Source: Helicoverpa zea (Eukaryota; Arthropoda; Insecta; Lepidoptera; Noctuidae). From it: a stretch of 64,000 nucleotides of DNA. Location of the stretch: contig NC_061463.1 of assembly GCF_022581195.2 (NCBI RefSeq), positions 4,464,001 to 4,528,000 of the forward strand, read 5' to 3'. Positions 52,901 through 64,000 of the stretch are shown here, piece after piece (the stretch's first letter is position 1; each line of letters opens with the position of its first letter). A program made the position numbers and the translations under genes. Under the pieces are notes generated by a model that saw nothing but the letters and a program-made list of their open reading frames with translations, searched no databases and was not told where the DNA came from.

Positions 52901-54999
52901 AGTTCAAAAAATTGCTTTACATTTCCCAGAAACCTTTTGATGAAATGTAGGTTATCGACCGTCGCGAAAAGGCGTCACAGCTCATTTATACGCGACCAAT
53001 GTAATAAATGGGTAAAAAAACAGAAGTGCCATGTCACTGTCGAAACATTAATTAGGGAGAGTCATAGCTTGTAATTTTGTAAAACAAATTATTGGGAAAT
53101 TGCTTTTGGACGTTGACACTGCCTGGCGTGCAAAGTTTCCAAGGTAAAAAATTTAAATCATAATAAAAGCCTCGTGAAAAATATTTGTCGATAATCTTAT
53201 TAGAATTGATAAAACATTAAATTTGTTATATTAGAATACTCTTTTAAAATACTGAAAGGTTTTACCCAATGTAAAAATTCAGCTTAGACAATTACCTAAA
53301 TCCGAAACTTAACATTCAAATATTTACCAGTAGGTACTCGCTACACCCTCGCCAATTCTGCGAATTAAATTAGTAGTCTTAAATATGCATGGGATCCACA
53401 TCTTACATATTCCTTCATATATATTAAAGTAACCCATTTTATCTTATAATTTCCCTATCTACCCCTCTTAATGCCGTAAACGATCCATGCATACATTCGG
53501 TCGTGCGGAATAGGGATCGTAACGTCTGAATTTCGCCAAAATTTATGGCTGACATAGAGCATAACCCTAATCCCAAATATGAATGAAAATGTTCTGATCT
53601 TTATTCTCCTTAGTCTTGAATGTTATACAGAGATGCAGGTGGAAATAGGGCGTTCGTTGAAAATTAGGTCTTGGCTATTCATACCGGATTTGCGTCGGAA
53701 TCCGAGGTGCTTTAATCCGATTTCATTTCAGAAGTCAGAAGTCGTTTGAATCCACACAGTGAGTAGTACTTGTGATTTTTGCACGGGAATTCCTTTACGA
53801 TGTTCGTGTTCAGTTCATTGGAGGTTGTCGCTTTTATGCTCATATTCAACCGTGTGAGGGTGGGTTAAGAATTTTGCACGGACAGAATTGTTTTTTGTTT
53901 GTTTTTGTAGGAACCTTATTTGACCAATTGATGAAAGTTAATACAGCGACATTATTAGCTATGCTTAGGTAGAAATAAGGCCAGTGGATAATTTCAATGG
54001 TATGAAAAGTTCTGACTGTATATTATTGTTCTATTTACTGCTGTTACCAAGGTTAAAATACTTAGTTACCTATACTCGAATAAAGCCAGGATGGTATTTT
54101 ATTTCTTTGGGAATTTCTAAAATTTAATGAAATCAGCACATCTATGGTCTCGAGGTTAAAAACCTTTTTATACAACTTGTCTATAAACATGTCCCGAATA
54201 ACACAGAATCTTTTTCATATACAAAGCAGATTTTACACTAAAACCGTAATAACACTAAGAAGAAATGGAATACTAAAAACACGCAGTACCATCCAAACCC
54301 GCACTAAACAAGATAAAAACGTCAAAACACATATACGAGGTGCCTGCAACATCCATTGTACCAACTTACACTTTACCGTCAGATATACAAAACGTAATCC
54401 TATCTCCTAGACAATAAGAGAGAAAATATAAATTGCATACAATCATATCTGTGCGGATAAAACTTTAATATGACAGGAACAATGGAGCAGCTGGCATGAA
54501 GTGAGGTAACGCTCATTATATCATTTCGAATAAAGTTGTCACTTTTTGGGCACGAACATGTGTTAAAATAATCTGTCTAATAAAACGGGTCATGGGAAAG
54601 TATGGGAGAAACGTGCCTTTGTTAAATTAGAGGGGATTTGGACTAAATTAAAGGTGTTAGATTTCCGTCCAAAGTGGCCTGGAGCAAGGGTCATTCTGTA
54701 ATGGAAATGTGAATTTTAATACACCGAAGAGGTTTTATTTCGTATCGTTTATCCAAAGGTCCACTTCGTTTGTGACCGCTTATTATCTTTTGTGTACAAT
54801 TTAAAATTACCATAAGTAACGATAATGGAATTACATTTTGTAACTCGCTCCTAAAACGTTTGCTTTGGTTAAATGGGTTTTACTATATTTTTTGTTGCTC
54901 GTTTTGTGGGTGCACTTTGAAAACATATTTGGGAAAATACCTATTTATATTTTTAGCTAGGATTGCATAGTAGAAGTCGTTCTTTTTGGGTCTATTGTA
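49991..54999. other. Downstream non-coding region
   Basis: AT-rich, with no supported gene on either strand. It may include a longer multiplexin 3' UTR. One dispersed-repeat candidate is noted at 51735-51860. The remaining short frames lack recognisable similarity. Confidence 0.5.
51735..51860. repeat. Dispersed repeat candidate
   Basis: A GC-richer block with 'gagataccgcggccctggta' and 'gtcagtaagagtctgacact', which I associate with a common moth repeat. There is no second copy in the window and the limits are approximate. Confidence 0.35.
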
Positions 55000-55119
55000 T
55001 TAAAACAAAAATTCAAATTCAAAATCTTTATTGCGAACTAAGTGGTATAAAAGGATCTTATAACTTGGTACGTACTTAGGACTTAGTTGCCCGTTAAGGC
55101 ATTGCAATTTATTAACATA

Positions 55120-55206
55120 TATATATATACATTAACATTAGATTCCTATGTTACTACTTATAAATAAAACTAAAGAACATGCTATATATGTATATATATA
55201 TATATC
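55120..55206. repeat. (TA)n-rich microsatellites
   Basis: Two runs of alternating ta (about 55118-55131 and 55186-55205) lie in the 3' UTR of the minus-strand LINE. Confidence 0.7.
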
Positions 55207-55510
55207 TTTATTTCTAGTCTTATAATCTAGTTGAACATATCATATTATTTATCTACTACTACATACATTTCTCATTATATTATTATTTTTCTTCGAGAAA
55301 CTCTTTTACAGAGTAATAGGCTTTTTGAATGAGAAAATCTTTGAGTTTCCTTTTAAATATGGTAACAGACTTTAGGCTCTTAATTTCTGTGGGAACTTTA
55401 TTGTATATTTTAATACTCATACAAAAAATACTGTTACCGTATACAGCATGTCGATTCTATAAAATATCACAACTCACTTCGACATCACTCTCACTTCGAC
55501 TTCGATCTAA

Positions 55511-55830
55511 AGGTAGAATTCCGTGGACGCGACAATAGTCAACCTTTGAAAATGTATGGCACCGTTGTCGAGGCCCGTGACAGTCGCGCGCGGCCGACGA
55601 ATTTCGTAAGCTGCTCGCGGCATTGTCAAAAATTTAATTCTGGTTTTACTAAAATTCTATAGATGTTATTAAGCGCTAGACCATGTTGAGAAGCGTACGG
55701 CCGCGAGCGGCTCACGAAATTCGTCGTCCGCGCGCGACTGTCGCAGCCCTCGGCAGCGGTGCCATACATTTTCATAGGTTGACTTTTGTCGCGCGCGGCT
55801 GCGACAATCGCGACCCACGGAATTCTACCT
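55511..55830. mobile_element. MITE with TAA target duplication, PIF/Harbinger-like
   Basis: The termini AGGTAGAATTCCGTGG (left) and CCCACGGAATTCTACCT (right) are inverted. The trinucleotide TAA flanks both sides (55508-55510 and 55831-55833), as expected of PIF/Harbinger elements. The arms extend about 110-130 bases with interruptions and are rich in CG (gtcgcgcgcggccgacgaatt and its inverse). No ORF. It is inserted in the LINE remnant. Confidence 0.8.
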
Positions 55831-55861
55831 TAAAGTTTCGTGATTGACATTGTCAAACTAC

Positions 55862-56363
55862 ACTAGCGCTTCACTATCGAGCGTGTTGACAAGTTGAACT
55901 AAATCAAAGTCGAGATTTTGACAGATTTGTCAAAATCTGTCTATCTATAGGGGAGGTAGGGGAGAGATGGGCAGTTGGGAGACATGATCAAATCAGAATA
56001 AAAGGGGGGTCCTTTACACTATGTTTGCACTATTTTTGTATCTCTTATAGTTTTGTTGGTCTATTGGTGTTCTGCATCAGGTCTTCAAGTTTCGAAGATA
56101 AATTATAGCCTATATGTTGACCAGGCTTAATACTGACACAACAAAGTAAAAATCATTGAAATCCGTTCAGTAGTTCGGAAGATTAGCGTGTACAAACAAA
56201 CAGACATACAGGCATACAGACATACAGACATACAGATATACAGACAGATTTTTTTTTTTGGATTTGTGCTCCATTACTGTTTCTAAACCCCACCCAATTA
56301 TTATTTTTTTAATATATTCAATGTACAGACACAGTTTTTTTACAGATTTATTATATGTATAGA
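55862..56363 (-). mobile_element. Helitron-like element inserted in LINE
   Basis: Minus-strand 5' end A^TCTATACATATAATAAAT at 56363; 3' end with the hairpin-capable cgctcgatagtgaagcg followed by CTAG^T at 55862. It contains tandem acatacag units (56200-56250) and 'tccgttcagtagttcggaag'. The LINE reading frame is lost exactly at its 5' end, so it inserted into the LINE. The 3' boundary is less certain than the 5' one. Confidence 0.6.
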
Positions 56364-57766
56364 TTATTGATTGTAAGCCAATTTATTAATTTAGATAGGG
56401 ATTCATTTATTTCTGATTCGTGATTTTTATTTTTATTATTTGTGAATAGAGCCGTGCTGTCGTCAGCAAATAGAACCATAGGGTGCGGAATAGCGTTAGG
56501 TAAATCGTTGATATAGATGAGAAAAAGTAGAGGTCCTAATATTGACCCTTGAGTTACACCAAATTTGATAAATCTTGGGCTCGATGTGTATTTAATTTCT
56601 GTTTTTGTATGTGGACATAATTGGGTTATTTCAGTGTACTGGATTCTATTACTGAGATATGATTTTATCATTTCTAGTGCTTTACCACGAATTCCGTATA
56701 TCTCTAGTTTCTGTAGGAGTAACCGATGATCAACATAATTAAACGCCTTCGTCATATCCATGTATAGGGCTGTGACTTGTTTTTTATTATCAAGTTCAGT
56801 TAAGATTTTATGTAAAAACTGATGCATTGCTGTATTAACCGATCTCCCTTTTCTGAATCCAACTTGATTATCAATGATAATTTTGTTTTTTTTTTCGAAA
56901 TATTCACTAAGATTATTGTAGAGTACTTTTTCAAATATTTTAGCCATTATTGGAATGAGAGCAATGGGTCTATAACAACGTACATCTTCTGTGTTTTCTT
57001 TTTTGAATATGGGTGTAACTATAGTTGTTTTTAGATATGACGGAAAGATTCCTTCTTCAAGACACTGATTTATTATATGGGTGATGACTGGTGCTATTTG
57101 GTATACCACCATTTTAAAATTTTTTGTAGATATTCCATCCCAACCTGTACTATTCGTATTTTTTAATGTCATGATTATTTTGAGAACATCGTGTAGGGTA
57201 ACCGGGGCTAAGAAGCAGGAATTCGGTTTGTTGTAATTTACTGTGTTCTTAGTGAGCTTGGTTACATCATCAATAAAGAAATTATTGAATATTTCTGCAA
57301 TGGAATCAGGAGCAGTTATTGTTTGGTTATTATATTTAATTCTATCAATTTTTTCGGGGGGATTATTGTTTTTGTACTTGTTAATTATTTGGCAGACTGC
57401 TTTAGATTTATTTGTGGCGGTTTGAATATGATAGTTATTTTGCGACTTTTGCGTAAGCTTTATGATTTTTTTATACTTTTTTGAATATTCTTTAAATATA
57501 CGTCTGTCATTATTATTTCCTGATGAACGATAAGTTTTAAGTAACATTCTTTTACGAAGGGAACATATTTTTAAGCCGTTACTAAACCATTTAGTGCTTC
57601 GTATGATTGGTACCTTTATTTTTATGCTTGGGAAGCAAAGATCATAAAAAAGTTTAAATAGATCATGGAATTCTTCAAAAGCAGCATTTGGGTCACTTTT
57701 GTCATAGCAATTACTAAAAGTTAGGGCTTTCAAACAATTGATGAATTTTTCAAAATATTGTTCCAA
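56351..57766 (-). pseudogene. LINE reverse transcriptase, N-terminal fragment
   Basis: Stop-free minus-strand frame of about 470 codons. It covers the endonuclease-RT linker, then RT blocks: NTNSTGWDGIS, TIVTPIFKK, YRPIALIPIMAKIFEKVL, NQVGFRKGRSVNTA, LYMDMTKAFNYVDH (catalytic Asp), GVTQGSILGPLLFLIYINDL and FADD (56459-56470). The last host residues are WLTIN; the following codons come from the inserted Helitron-like end, which supplies the stop. The first codon of the open frame is TTG after a stop, so this is a 5'-truncated copy, not a gene start. Confidence 0.85.
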
Positions 57767-57782
57767 TTAAATTCATTTCATT

Positions 57783-57852
57783 TTCCGAGGCTTTTTCCCA
57801 ATGATATTTTGAACGGCTTCCAGTCTAACCGGATGTAGCTGAGTACCAGTTC
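57783..57852 (-). mobile_element. SINE 3' fragment
   Basis: Plus-strand 'ttccgaggctttttcccaat' and 'ggcttccagtctaaccggat' match the 3' part of the SINE at 45.3 kb. The tRNA-related half is missing. It abuts the truncated 5' end of the LINE. Confidence 0.7.
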
Positions 57853-58490
57853 CAATAGTTTCAATTAAATTATGGTAGGTTTAATTTCAATTAGTAGTAC
57901 ATTACATCAAATTATACAATTACTAAATGACTAATCCTTTAATTGACATCTGGTCTAAAACTTACGTGAGTGGTTTCAGACATATTTCTGGGAAGAGCTT
58001 TATAAAGTTTCCCTTGAAAATTCTAACATAAAGGAAATAAAGGAGAACGATATATAAATCAGTAGATCAAAGTCGAAAGCTCGCCCGTAAATGATCACAA
58101 TATTTACGTTCATTTTTATTTGCAATCATGAAAGGAGCAATGTATTTGTAATAAAAATGGAATTGATTTTCAAATGTTTTTTTTATTTTTTATTTGACAC
58201 TGAAGTAGGGAAATTATCAGTTTTAGAAGTATTTATTCTCTTTAAGTGAAACATATTTTTAGTCATCATAATATAATAATCAAAAGAAAACGCAGTCTAT
58301 ATTGTTATATTCCGTCCGTTTTTCTCAGAGCAACTAATTACAATGAATTTTCGCGTTCAATTTTCACAATAAACAACTGTTTTAAGAAAACTGACAAATA
58401 AATTTGTACTTTAATACCTATTAAAAGAAAAGGGTTTTTAGTTCAATATTTCTAGTACCAGTAACAGCAAGAACATAACCAAACAACAAA
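57853..58490. other. Non-coding stretch
   Basis: AT-rich sequence between the LINE pile and the tandem repeat. Nothing that I can support. Confidence 0.5.
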
Positions 58491-59165
58491 GACCTACACA
58501 GTAACACTAGTACATTTGCAATGCAGTCGCCATAAGTTAAAGGGTGTTTCCATTAACAGCCGTGACGCGGTCGCCGCTGTCGCATCGCTCGTGAGTCGTG
58601 TTGCACTGTCATTATTTAGCTGTTATAACTGTATGTGTGGTTGTTGTACGATGTTTGAAAGTCAATCATTTTAGAGGTAATTTTTGAGTATTCTGTATTT
58701 GGTGTAAACAAGAAAGACCTACACAGTAACACTAGTACATTTGCAATGCAGTCGCCATAAGTTAAAGCTATGGTTAAAGGGTGTTTCCATTAACAGCCGT
58801 GACGCGGTCGCCGCTGTCGCATCGCTCGTGAGTCGTGTTACACTGTCATTATTTAGCTGTTATAACTGTATGTGTGGTTTGTTGTACGATGTTTTAAAGT
58901 CAATCATTTTAGAGGTAATTTTTGAGTATTCTGTATTTGGTGTAAACAAGAAAGACCTACACAGTAACACTAGTACATTTGCAATGCAGTCGCCATAAGT
59001 TAAAGCTATGGTTAAAGGGTGTTTCCATTAACAGCCGTGACGCGGTCGCCGCTGTCGCATCGCTCGTGATGCACTGTCATTATTTAGCTGTTATAACTGT
59101 ATGTGTGGTTGTTGTACGATGTTTTATAAACAATCATTTTAGGGTTATACTTAGTCATTCTTAAT
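58491..59165. repeat. Three-copy tandem repeat, about 225-238 bp unit
   Basis: Units start with gacctacacagtaacactag at 58491, 58716 and 58954, so the periods are 225 and 238 bases. The first unit lacks a 13-base segment (gctatggttaaa region) present in the other two. Each unit carries the CG-rich core gccgtgacgcggtcgccgct. The third copy ends early after 'tttataaacaatcatttta'. High similarity among units points to recent duplication. Frames reading MQCSRHKLKLWLKG recur simply because the DNA repeats. Confidence 0.9.
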
Positions 59166-59883
59166 TTGGTAGAGAATTAATGTGTAAGGGTAAAAAAAAA
59201 GATTTTAAAAATCTATCAATACAATATTTGATCAGTCCATTAGCCTTTCCGTTGGTACTATATCGGCCAGATTTCTATCCAGTTTACTCACTGGTTCATT
59301 AAACAGCGAGTAATATCCTTATGTTAAAAACGCTATAAGCTCGACTTCAAAACCTCCAGCAGTCTAATTATTAGGATAAAAACCTTTACCACCAAAAAAC
59401 AACTCAAATGCACCAGACACCTTTTGTTACTAAATAGCATAATAAATATTTTTAATCTGATGCTAACTCCAAAGAAACGGTTGCTCTAGCGTGACTTGTA
59501 ATACGTCTGTTACGGACCGTGGTCTGCTATAGATTGAAATTGATAGTCAGACCATGTAACTTGTTTCTCCAACGTTAGACGTTTCTGGGCGTGTCAGCGA
59601 GTTGCGTGTTTCTTTAACACTCCAGATATGCAGTTTTATGACGAAAATGTGAGCTCGTAAACGGATTTAATGTGTGAATGCGAACTTAAATAAGGCCTTA
59701 GTTAGGTATGGGAATAAACAATTCCTTATCAAGTTCAGTAAACATTAAAGGGCTTTTTATGAATTTTGTTGCGTGTTGTCATCATTTTTCTGGTCGTTGA
59801 CCAAGCTGGTCAGTGCTTACATTAAAAATCTATGTATGGAAAATTGTTGTTGGTGCTACTTATGAATGATTTTTATTTGAAAA

Positions 59884-60083
59884 CTAGCCGTTTTCCCGCG
59901 GTTTTACCCGCGTCCCGTGGTAACTACTGCCCTTACCGGGATAAAATATAGCCTATGTGACCCGTGGATAATGTAGCTTTCGAATGGAGAAAGAATTTTT
60001 AAAAACGGTTCAGTAGTTTTTGAGCCTATTCATTAAAACCAAACAAACAAACAAAGTTTTCCTCTTTATAATATTAGTATAGA
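59884..60083 (-). mobile_element. Helitron-like short element
   Basis: Minus-strand 5' end TCTATACTAATATTATAAAG, then a tttgtttgttt run; 3' end with the perfect-looking hairpin cgcgggtaaaaccgcg followed by ggaaaacggCTAG^T. About 200 bp, with no coding. It is the clearest of the small Helitron-like copies here. Confidence 0.65.
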
Positions 60084-60443
60084 AGTATAGATAAAAATAA
60101 CCGGCCACTGGCGGTTTTTGTTTTTAAATTAAAAAAAAAATACTTGTTACTATGGAGTATTTTAAAAATTACAGGTGTTACTGGCGCTAGACGACAGAGA
60201 TGACTAAGGAAAAGCGCAAGTAAATGTGAGTATATTTTCACAACAACCCTTTTTATATCTTATCAAAAGGTTCTTCAGGATACCCAATAATTGACAGTGG
60301 AAATAGTCAAATAATGCAACAGATACCCGAAACATTTAGCCCTTAACAGAGGCTAAACTTTTAGCCCTCATCTGTGCACCGTAGTGAACGCATACAACGT
60401 TTCAGTAGTTTGTCGTACATGCAAATGTTTGTAAGCGATGGAT

Positions 60444-60751
60444 GCACGGAATAAGGAATGATAGCGGAGATGCGATAGGGAAGGTATGTTACGCACTCCT
60501 TATAGGTCAATTGGGTGTGATCAGCTACTACAGCTAAAGAAAGGTTTGGGTGCCCTGTCAAATCAAAACCAATCTGTCAAAGATTGGTCTTCATTGATTG
60601 GGAATTTTATTTTGAAAATAATAGGCGTGTTCCATAGAAGGCAGAGGGCGGAGCTAGTAACGTTCCTCGTCCCCCAAACACGCGCAATTTGATGCACTAC
60701 TTAGGAGATTTTGCGTTATGACATCTCCGCTAGTCATTTTGTTCTGCGTGG
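60444..60751. mobile_element. TIR element, 'agcggagat' family, copy 3
   Basis: The left end ...gaatgatagcggagatgcg is inverted at the right as gacatctccgctagtcattt. It shares the interior blocks aaccaatctgtc, attttattttgaaaataat and agtaacgttcctcgt with the copy at 33.5-33.8 kb. It ends in tgcgtgg rather than ccatgg. Confidence 0.7.
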
Positions 60752-60949
60752 ATATGTGTGACGTTTCCGTAGCTAAGGTCACACGCACAGTTGTATTTCA
60801 CGGGACGATACAACGAGAATTGTTATTGGCGTGTGTATGTCGCATACTGAGGGTTTTAGTGTTCGTGAATGTATGGGTCGTCTGAATTTTGAGGGTTAAA
60901 AATTGTTAAAGACATAATTTTATTTACTGTAGGGATGGAATGGCTGGAA

Positions 60950-61100
60950 TGAATGAATGGCAAAAAATCGTTTTAAGGCGAGGAATTGGTCAACAATAAT
61001 TCCATAACCGGCACGCGCATCTAAGGCGCCAAAAGGGGTCGGAGCGTCTGAGCGGGGCGAGGATAACAATACGCGCGCTAGCTTATAACTAAAAGTCGTA
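60950..61100. repeat. CG-rich dispersed repeat candidate
   Basis: A GC-rich block (gcgccaaaaggggtcggagc, cgtctgagcggggcgaggat, acgcgcgctagc) sits in AT-rich surroundings. It resembles a moth dispersed repeat by memory only. No coding frame is convincing on either strand. Confidence 0.3.
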
Positions 61101-63394
61101 AGCGACAAAATGGTTTTGTAATTTTATTATTTAGAAATGATAATTTGATAAAAATTCCTTCTACAATTTTAAAGAGTATGTATATACTCAACTACTAAAA
61201 AAGTTAAGAGGCTTAAATCGGTCCCGTTTGCCCATAATATGTGAATCTCTTTTTAAAAGGAGGTATGTTTGATATATTTTTCTCTGTTATAAAAGTTACC
61301 TAATCATGTTTTGACGTCTAACAAAATAAGGTTTATATCATGAACTTTCAGGTAACCAAGTTGTATTTTGATCCGTTTTGTATTTACTGAGAAAAATTGA
61401 GATCCTTGGCGCCAAAAATTCCAGTTCGTCCTCTTAAGGTTGCACCTAATGGGAGTCCAGCTCTTGCCAGGACCCCCATCAGTTAGAATATCGGACGCTG
61501 GTATTCTGCTGGATCCCTACAATGATGTACGGACATCGAGTAGACCGAACAATGAATATCATTAAGGCGTAATTAGTGCTCAGTGCTGTGTGTATTTGAA
61601 ATAAGGTAAGTGTTAGTGAATTAGTATTTTATGTTCTTGTGTGTACATAATAGCTTTGTCATGACCTTGTTCAAAGGTATTCTTGTCAGTGAATAGGCTT
61701 ATGATCTCTGAAATATTATGATCTTGTTTGATTTCCCTTAAGAACATAAGAAAACGGCTCACTTTTCAGCAAGTTCATGAAAACTGTAGGTACATGATTT
61801 ATAGACATAAAAATCGACGTAAAAATCTTAAGATTTTTCACTAAAACAGTAGGAACATAAAACTTTAGTATCACTCGCATACAAATGTTAGACTATTCTA
61901 TGCATACTAATTTTATTGGTCGGAATTTACGATTCGACGCGGCATAGGTAAGACAATAATAATAATTCATATTTCTCGTAATGTCTGTCTGTCGTAAAAT
62001 GTCTAGGCTGTGGTATTATGTAAGTTATGTCGCTATTTTAATGGACTATGTAAAAGTCTATCTAAATAAACGGTATTTATTATTACTGTTAACATAGCAG
62101 TCTATTGCCGTCGCAGCTGAATTTTGAGCGCCAATCATCCCGTTCTTAGGGAGTCATAGCCAAAAAACCTTGGAAATAAATGTACATAGTACAAAGTGAA
62201 AAATACACTGTTCGATTTTACGCTTTCAATTTACGAATGGTTTCAGAGAAACCACAAATAATTTCTTTTTTTTTGTTACGCGCGACGTAGCGTTACATTT
62301 ATTTTACCACACCTTTTATTACAGAAAGCAGTTTAATTTACGCTTCACCACGTATTTTTAAAATTTTAAAGTGAAAATAAAACAAACCCCTACACGTTTG
62401 CAACAAAGAGTTGCTGTTTCGTCAATGCGTAATTCTCATACAAAACCACTTCCAATAAACATTGCTATAGGGTTGTCCAAATTTTACTATTACCACACGA
62501 TCGAAATCGTAACCACAACCTATTGACTTATCGTTCGCGTGTTTCCCTTTCCATTTTAACGGCACAACCCTATAATGAAACGCTACGAAAGGTACTCTAC
62601 TTCCATAGATTTTATTATGCCTCTACTGAGGTAGTAGAGCACGTTTCCACGTGGCGTGTTTTCTTAGTACACCTATTACATGTCTGACACAGGCTATTTT
62701 GTGCAAGGCTTGAAGTTAAATCGTTTACATGGCCGCTCACTTAGATGCATGTTCGTGACTTGAAACGTTCTTAAAGGACTAGATTTTGTGTGTTATACAA
62801 TGAATATGTAATGTGGGTAGATTGAAAGACAGTGTAGTTCGGAATAATGGTGCGTTTTTATATTCAGGAGGGTTTTCACCTATGGCCGGAGAATAGTAAA
62901 TAGAGGGTACATAGTATCCTACCTGGACTTAGGTTCATTATGGAAAATGGAAAAATCTACCTTTTCCTCCTTTTTTAGGTACAATATTTTTTTATTAACT
63001 GAATCACTAATTTGTAATGTTCATTTGTCGTAAATAAATTCAATTTATGATATTTTACAATTAAGAATATAATAATGAAATTGAGAACTACCATTATGAC
63101 ATTTGAATTGGAAAATGTTTCTTGTGGGTTTTCAAAAGCAATTACTACTCACAAACATATTCACTATAATATTTATTTGAGTGTATGTCAATATTGTGAA
63201 TAGATTTTTATATAGTCTGTCTGGCTTTCAAATGTGCTAATATAATTTCTATATAGTTACTATATTTGTATCTTTATTGGTAAATAAGTTCCATTTTATA
63301 TAAATTTTTGTATTTGTCACCTTTCTATATCTACTAAGGTCAATAGTTCGGTATAACATAATTTCCACAATATTCTTTCACAAGTTTAACATAA
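61101..63394. other. Non-coding stretch
   Basis: AT-rich, with short frames only. A strong donor-like site (ataag|gtaagtg, GT at 61606-61607) after a TCAGT motif is noted but does not amount to a gene call. No repeat with definable ends was seen. Confidence 0.45.
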
Positions 63395-63695
63395 GAGTCC
63401 GTTCAGATAGACCGGGTCGGAGAGTAGAGCAAATTCTTAACACGTTGAAAATTGAGTACTATGTATTTAAAGAAAGGTTTATTTTTGCATGCGCACTGCT
63501 TTTGTCATTGAGAATGCTCGTATGCGCTCGGTGTGAAATAATAAGAGGAGCCGACCGGCTGCGATCGTGTATTTTTTCTTGACGTTTGGCTCCGTTTGCA
63601 TGCTCTTTAATGCTCGCGCAGCCGATCGGCTCCGGTCTGTGTGAAAAGAAAAATGCGCGCCGATGCTCTCCGATCCGGTCTATCTGAACGGACAC
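63395..63695. mobile_element. MITE with TAA target duplication, PIF/Harbinger-like
   Basis: The left terminus gtccgttcagatagaccggg is inverted at the right as ccggtctatctgaacggac. TAA flanks both ends (63392-63394 and 63696-63698). A second inverted pair lies inside: ggagccgaccggctgcg at 63547-63563 and cgcagccgatcggctcc at 63617-63633. 301 bp; a minus-strand frame through it reflects only the low stop density. Confidence 0.8.
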
Positions 63696-63698
63696 TAA

Positions 63699-64000
63699 TA
63701 ACCCAAATAATCAAGTTTCTATAAGAAACTACTTAACTCTATTACATTACATAAAGTTTCTGTTGTCACTAAGAATGCTCAAAAATTATGATCATTTCAA
63801 GAATACCTCTAAACAAGAGTCACGAAGTAAAAACATCAGCCTTTCACACTAAACCAAAAACCCAATAATTTTCTACCCAACAACATTCCTATCACAACAC
63901 AACCAACAAAGCTTCCTCCGTTACGTGCATAACATTTGCTCAAGCCTTTAATAGCCAAGGAAATTGATTGTAAATAACTTCAGGCCCAACTCGAGTAGAT
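63699..64000. other. Window end, nothing seen
   Basis: AT-rich sequence without a recognisable gene or repeat. Confidence 0.5.

Larger units (their letters stand above)
55003..57766 (-). mobile_element. CR1/jockey-like LINE, 5'-truncated and broken by two insertions
   Basis: Minus strand. 57766 to 56364 encodes the linker and most of RT (see next entry). A Helitron-like element (55862-56363) and a TIR element (55511-55830) then interrupt it. Coding similarity resumes at about 55440-55260 with GNSIFCMSIKIYNKVPTEIK and FKRKLKDFLIQKAYYSV, the LINE C-terminus. A 3' UTR, AATAAAG (plus 55026-55032 reversed) and a TTGAATT tandem tail follow. The part of RT between the two coding pieces is mostly missing, so there is also an internal deletion. 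Confidence 0.82.

Noticed and set aside
58741..59164. Repeated frames beginning MQCSRHKLKLWLKG
   Set aside because: Identical because the DNA is a tandem repeat; the frames break in different places and show no protein-like conservation.
61578..61607. Possible first exon: TCAGT initiator-like motif and ataag|gtaagtg donor
   Set aside because: Short motifs occur often by chance; no downstream acceptor or coding sequence can be linked to it in the window.
1..64000. CRISPR arrays, operons, prokaryotic promoters, rRNA
   Set aside because: No evenly spaced repeats with unique spacers and no bacterial gene organisation; the sequence is eukaryotic.

Overview
The window looks like nuclear DNA of a lepidopteran insect, probably a moth. 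It is AT-rich, holds long introns, and is full of repeat types typical of Lepidoptera: CR1/jockey-like LINEs with short-tandem tails, tRNA-derived SINEs, Helitron-like elements ending CTAG or CTAC after a CG-rich hairpin, and many TIR elements. No bacterial, organellar or CRISPR features were seen. Family names rest on recognition and splice logic; no database search was possible.

One host gene dominates. It is a plus-strand multiplexin (collagen XV/XVIII type, Drosophila Mp) in 21 exons from 8574 to 49840. Every predicted intron has GT/AG ends and all phases agree. Together the exons give an 876-residue protein: a short cytoplasmic N-terminus, a hydrophobic span that reads as a type II membrane anchor (residues 11-35), a non-collagenous stem with a C-x-C motif, interrupted Gly-X-Y blocks (residues 83-539), an acidic linker, the multiplexin trimerisation domain (about 586-640), a hinge, and a four-cysteine endostatin domain (about 674-840). 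A basic, furin-like C-terminal tail follows. The usual thrombospondin-N-like domain is absent, so this is best read as a short, membrane-tethered isoform. A longer isoform could start upstream of the window.

Layout: 1-8573 is 5' flank with repeats. 8574-8879 is the start exon. 8880-27127 is an 18-kb intron holding a LINE and TIR elements. 27128-43677 carries the collagenous and trimerisation exons, with a TIR-element cluster in the 30.6-35.2 kb intron. 45898-49840 encodes the hinge, endostatin and stop, followed by a 3' UTR. From about 50 kb to 64 kb no host gene is visible; the region holds a nested LINE/Helitron-like/TIR-element pile (55.0-57.8 kb), a three-copy tandem repeat (58.5-59.2 kb) and further TIR elements.
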